A stretch of 64,000 bases of DNA from Pogostemon cablin. Its lineage: Eukaryota; Streptophyta; Magnoliopsida; Lamiales; Lamiaceae. Position 1 is the first letter of the stretch; each line of letters opens with the position of its first letter. The notes under the pieces were generated by a model. It was not told the origin of the DNA, did not search any database, and saw only the letters and a list, made by a program, of their open reading frames with translations. The stretch covers positions 1 through 64,000 of the forward strand of contig JAHCLQ010000808.1 in NCBI GenBank assembly GCA_023678885.1, written 5' to 3'. Of the stretch, positions 62,940 through 64,000 are shown one piece after another. Made by a program: the position numbers and the translations under genes.

Positions 62940-63640
62940 AGTGTACTCAGAAAGAAATGGTTCGATTATGAGGAAACATATTCGCTGGTAGCTATGCTTA
63001 AGTTGATCCGGATTCTTTTATGTAATGCTGCTCATATTAAATTATGAGGAACAGCAAATAGATGTCAAGACAGCTTTCCTGATTGAAAGTCTTGAGGAAA
63101 ACATCTATGTGAAGCAACCAGAGTAATTCATTGCAAAGTACTAATAGCATTTTGATAGTAAGCTTAAAAGTGTCCAGCGATGGACTAAAGCAAGCTTTAA
63201 GATTGTGAAGCATCTGTTTTGATTAGATAATCCAGTGGCATGGATTTAAATCAGTGAGCGGATGAGTCTTGTGTGATGTAAAGAGTGACGAAAACGTGGT
63301 GGTGTTTCTTGTACTATACGTAGATAGTATCTTGCTCATTGGAGACAATGAAAGAGTATTATCGGCCGTATGGGTACAGTTAATAAAGCGGTAGTGATGA
63401 AGGACTTAAGAAAGGCAAAATACATCCTTTTGATCACGGTAATACGGATCACAAGAAAGGATGTTATGCTTATCTCAAGTTTCATAAATGATATAGTCCA
63501 TACTCGTTTAGCATGTGCATTTATATAAGTAAATGTGTCTTTGAGACACAAAAAGAAGATAAAGGAGATGAAAGCGGTTCCTTATGCTTCGGCGAATAAG
63601 GAAGCTTAATTTAAGGAATGCTATGAACGAAGTTGGATAT
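62940..63640 (+). pseudogene. Copia reverse transcriptase remnant
   Basis: At 63037-63126 the frame reads LNYEEQQIDVKTAFLIESLE then ENIYVKQPE and a stop. This is the QMDVKTAFLNGxLEEEIYMxQPEGF block of copia RT, with its catalytic Asp kept. At about 63297-63350 it reads VVFLVLYVDSILLIGDN, where the active-site YVDD has become YVDS. VPYASANKEA near 63570 corresponds to the later PYxSAVGSLMY block. Several stops and indels separate the blocks. Confidence 0.9.
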
Positions 63641-64000
63641 CTGTTTTGCTGGATGCAGAACAGTGGGTATCAACGTAATCCGGAACAAGAATGATGAGCT
63701 GTGGTAAGACATATATGAAGTGCCTGAGAAGGACTGGAAATCATATATAGACTTACTGAACAGATTCACTACTTCTTGTGGATTACGTAGATTCAGATTT
63801 TTTAGTCAGATTGGACGGTAGTAAATTCTCTTCAAAGGTTATGTGTTTAATTTTAGGAAGTAGAATCATAATGTGGAGGAGTGTTATATAGAAATATATT
63901 TCAGACTCCGGACTCCATCATGGAAAGAATGATAAATTGGAGCCTATGAGGCAGCCAGAGTATCTATATGACTCTAGAAACTTCAAGATGGAATTTGAAG
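63641..64000 (+). pseudogene. Copia RNase H remnant, truncated by the window end
   Basis: SGYQRNPEQE near 63660-63695 corresponds to the RYQSNPGPEHW segment leading into RNase H. At 63781-63870 the frame reads DYVDSDFLVRLDGSKFSSK and ends IIMWRS, the GYSDSDFAGDxDDRKSTSGY...ISWKS block. The remaining bases to 64000 match the following region only loosely. The C-terminus, PPT and 3' LTR lie outside the window. Confidence 0.85.

Larger units (their letters stand above)
57403..64000 (+). mobile_element. Ty1/copia LTR retrotransposon, decayed, runs off the window
   Basis: A plus-strand element inserted in the satellite. It has a 1201-bp 5' LTR, a PBS for initiator tRNA-Met, a leader of over 2 kb with several unusual blocks, and remnants of a copia polyprotein in the copia order: protease region, pre-integrase, integrase, RT, RNase H. 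Integrase preceding RT separates it from the gypsy element. No long ORF survives. The 3' LTR lies beyond the right edge. The 5 bp before the LTR are AATCT (57398-57402), the candidate target duplication. Confidence 0.93.

Noticed and set aside
62474..63551. Minus-strand ORFs of 71-82 codons in the copia region
   Set aside because: They are antisense shadows of the integrase and RT remnants read on the plus strand.

Overview
The window is plant nuclear DNA, and almost certainly from a flowering plant. The evidence is a long AT-rich tandem satellite, a Ty3/gypsy retrotransposon of the Athila type primed by tRNA-Asp, a decayed Ty1/copia retrotransposon primed by initiator tRNA-Met, and a short Stowaway-type MITE. 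I see no ordinary host gene, rRNA, tRNA, CRISPR array or bacterial feature. I cannot name the species.

Layout. 1-27106: head-to-tail satellite with a monomer of about 107 bp (about 29% GC by my count of a typical monomer), organised into higher-order repeats (HORs) at several scales: 747 bp, 1068 bp, and 2.3-2.9 kb. 27112-42589: an Athila-type element on the minus strand, flanked by the 5-bp target duplication ACTAT. It has three LTR copies: 27112-28769, 39347-41003, and a truncated third copy at 41004-42589. Between the first two lie gag, protease, reverse transcriptase, RNase H and integrase (39195 down to 33291), a second U3-like and polypurine-like module (32586-33105), and an extra ORF (31730 down to 30260) in the position where Athila elements carry an env-like ORF. 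42590-57402: the same satellite resumes mid-monomer. It holds a 92-bp MITE near its start and three near-identical 2.32-kb HOR copies further on. 57403-64000: a copia element on the plus strand with a 1201-bp 5' LTR, PBS, long unusual leader and a badly decayed polyprotein. It runs off the window before its 3' LTR.

How it fits together. The satellite was one continuous array into which the mobile elements inserted: removing the Athila element with one target copy, or the MITE with one TA, restores an ordinary monomer. The Athila LTRs are nearly identical (about a dozen differences by eye), yet gag-pol carries four in-frame stops and one frameshift, and the extra ORF two frameshifts. This fits a recently moved but non-autonomous copy mobilised in trans. 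Long satellite, HOR structure and an Athila insertion are typical of plant pericentromeres or centromeres, but the sequence alone cannot prove centromere function.

The observations I rate highest are the internal U3/PPT-like module upstream of the extra ORF (a possible second promoter), the three-LTR structure inside one target duplication, the nested HOR organisation of the satellite, and a GC-rich block in the copia leader that may be captured host sequence.
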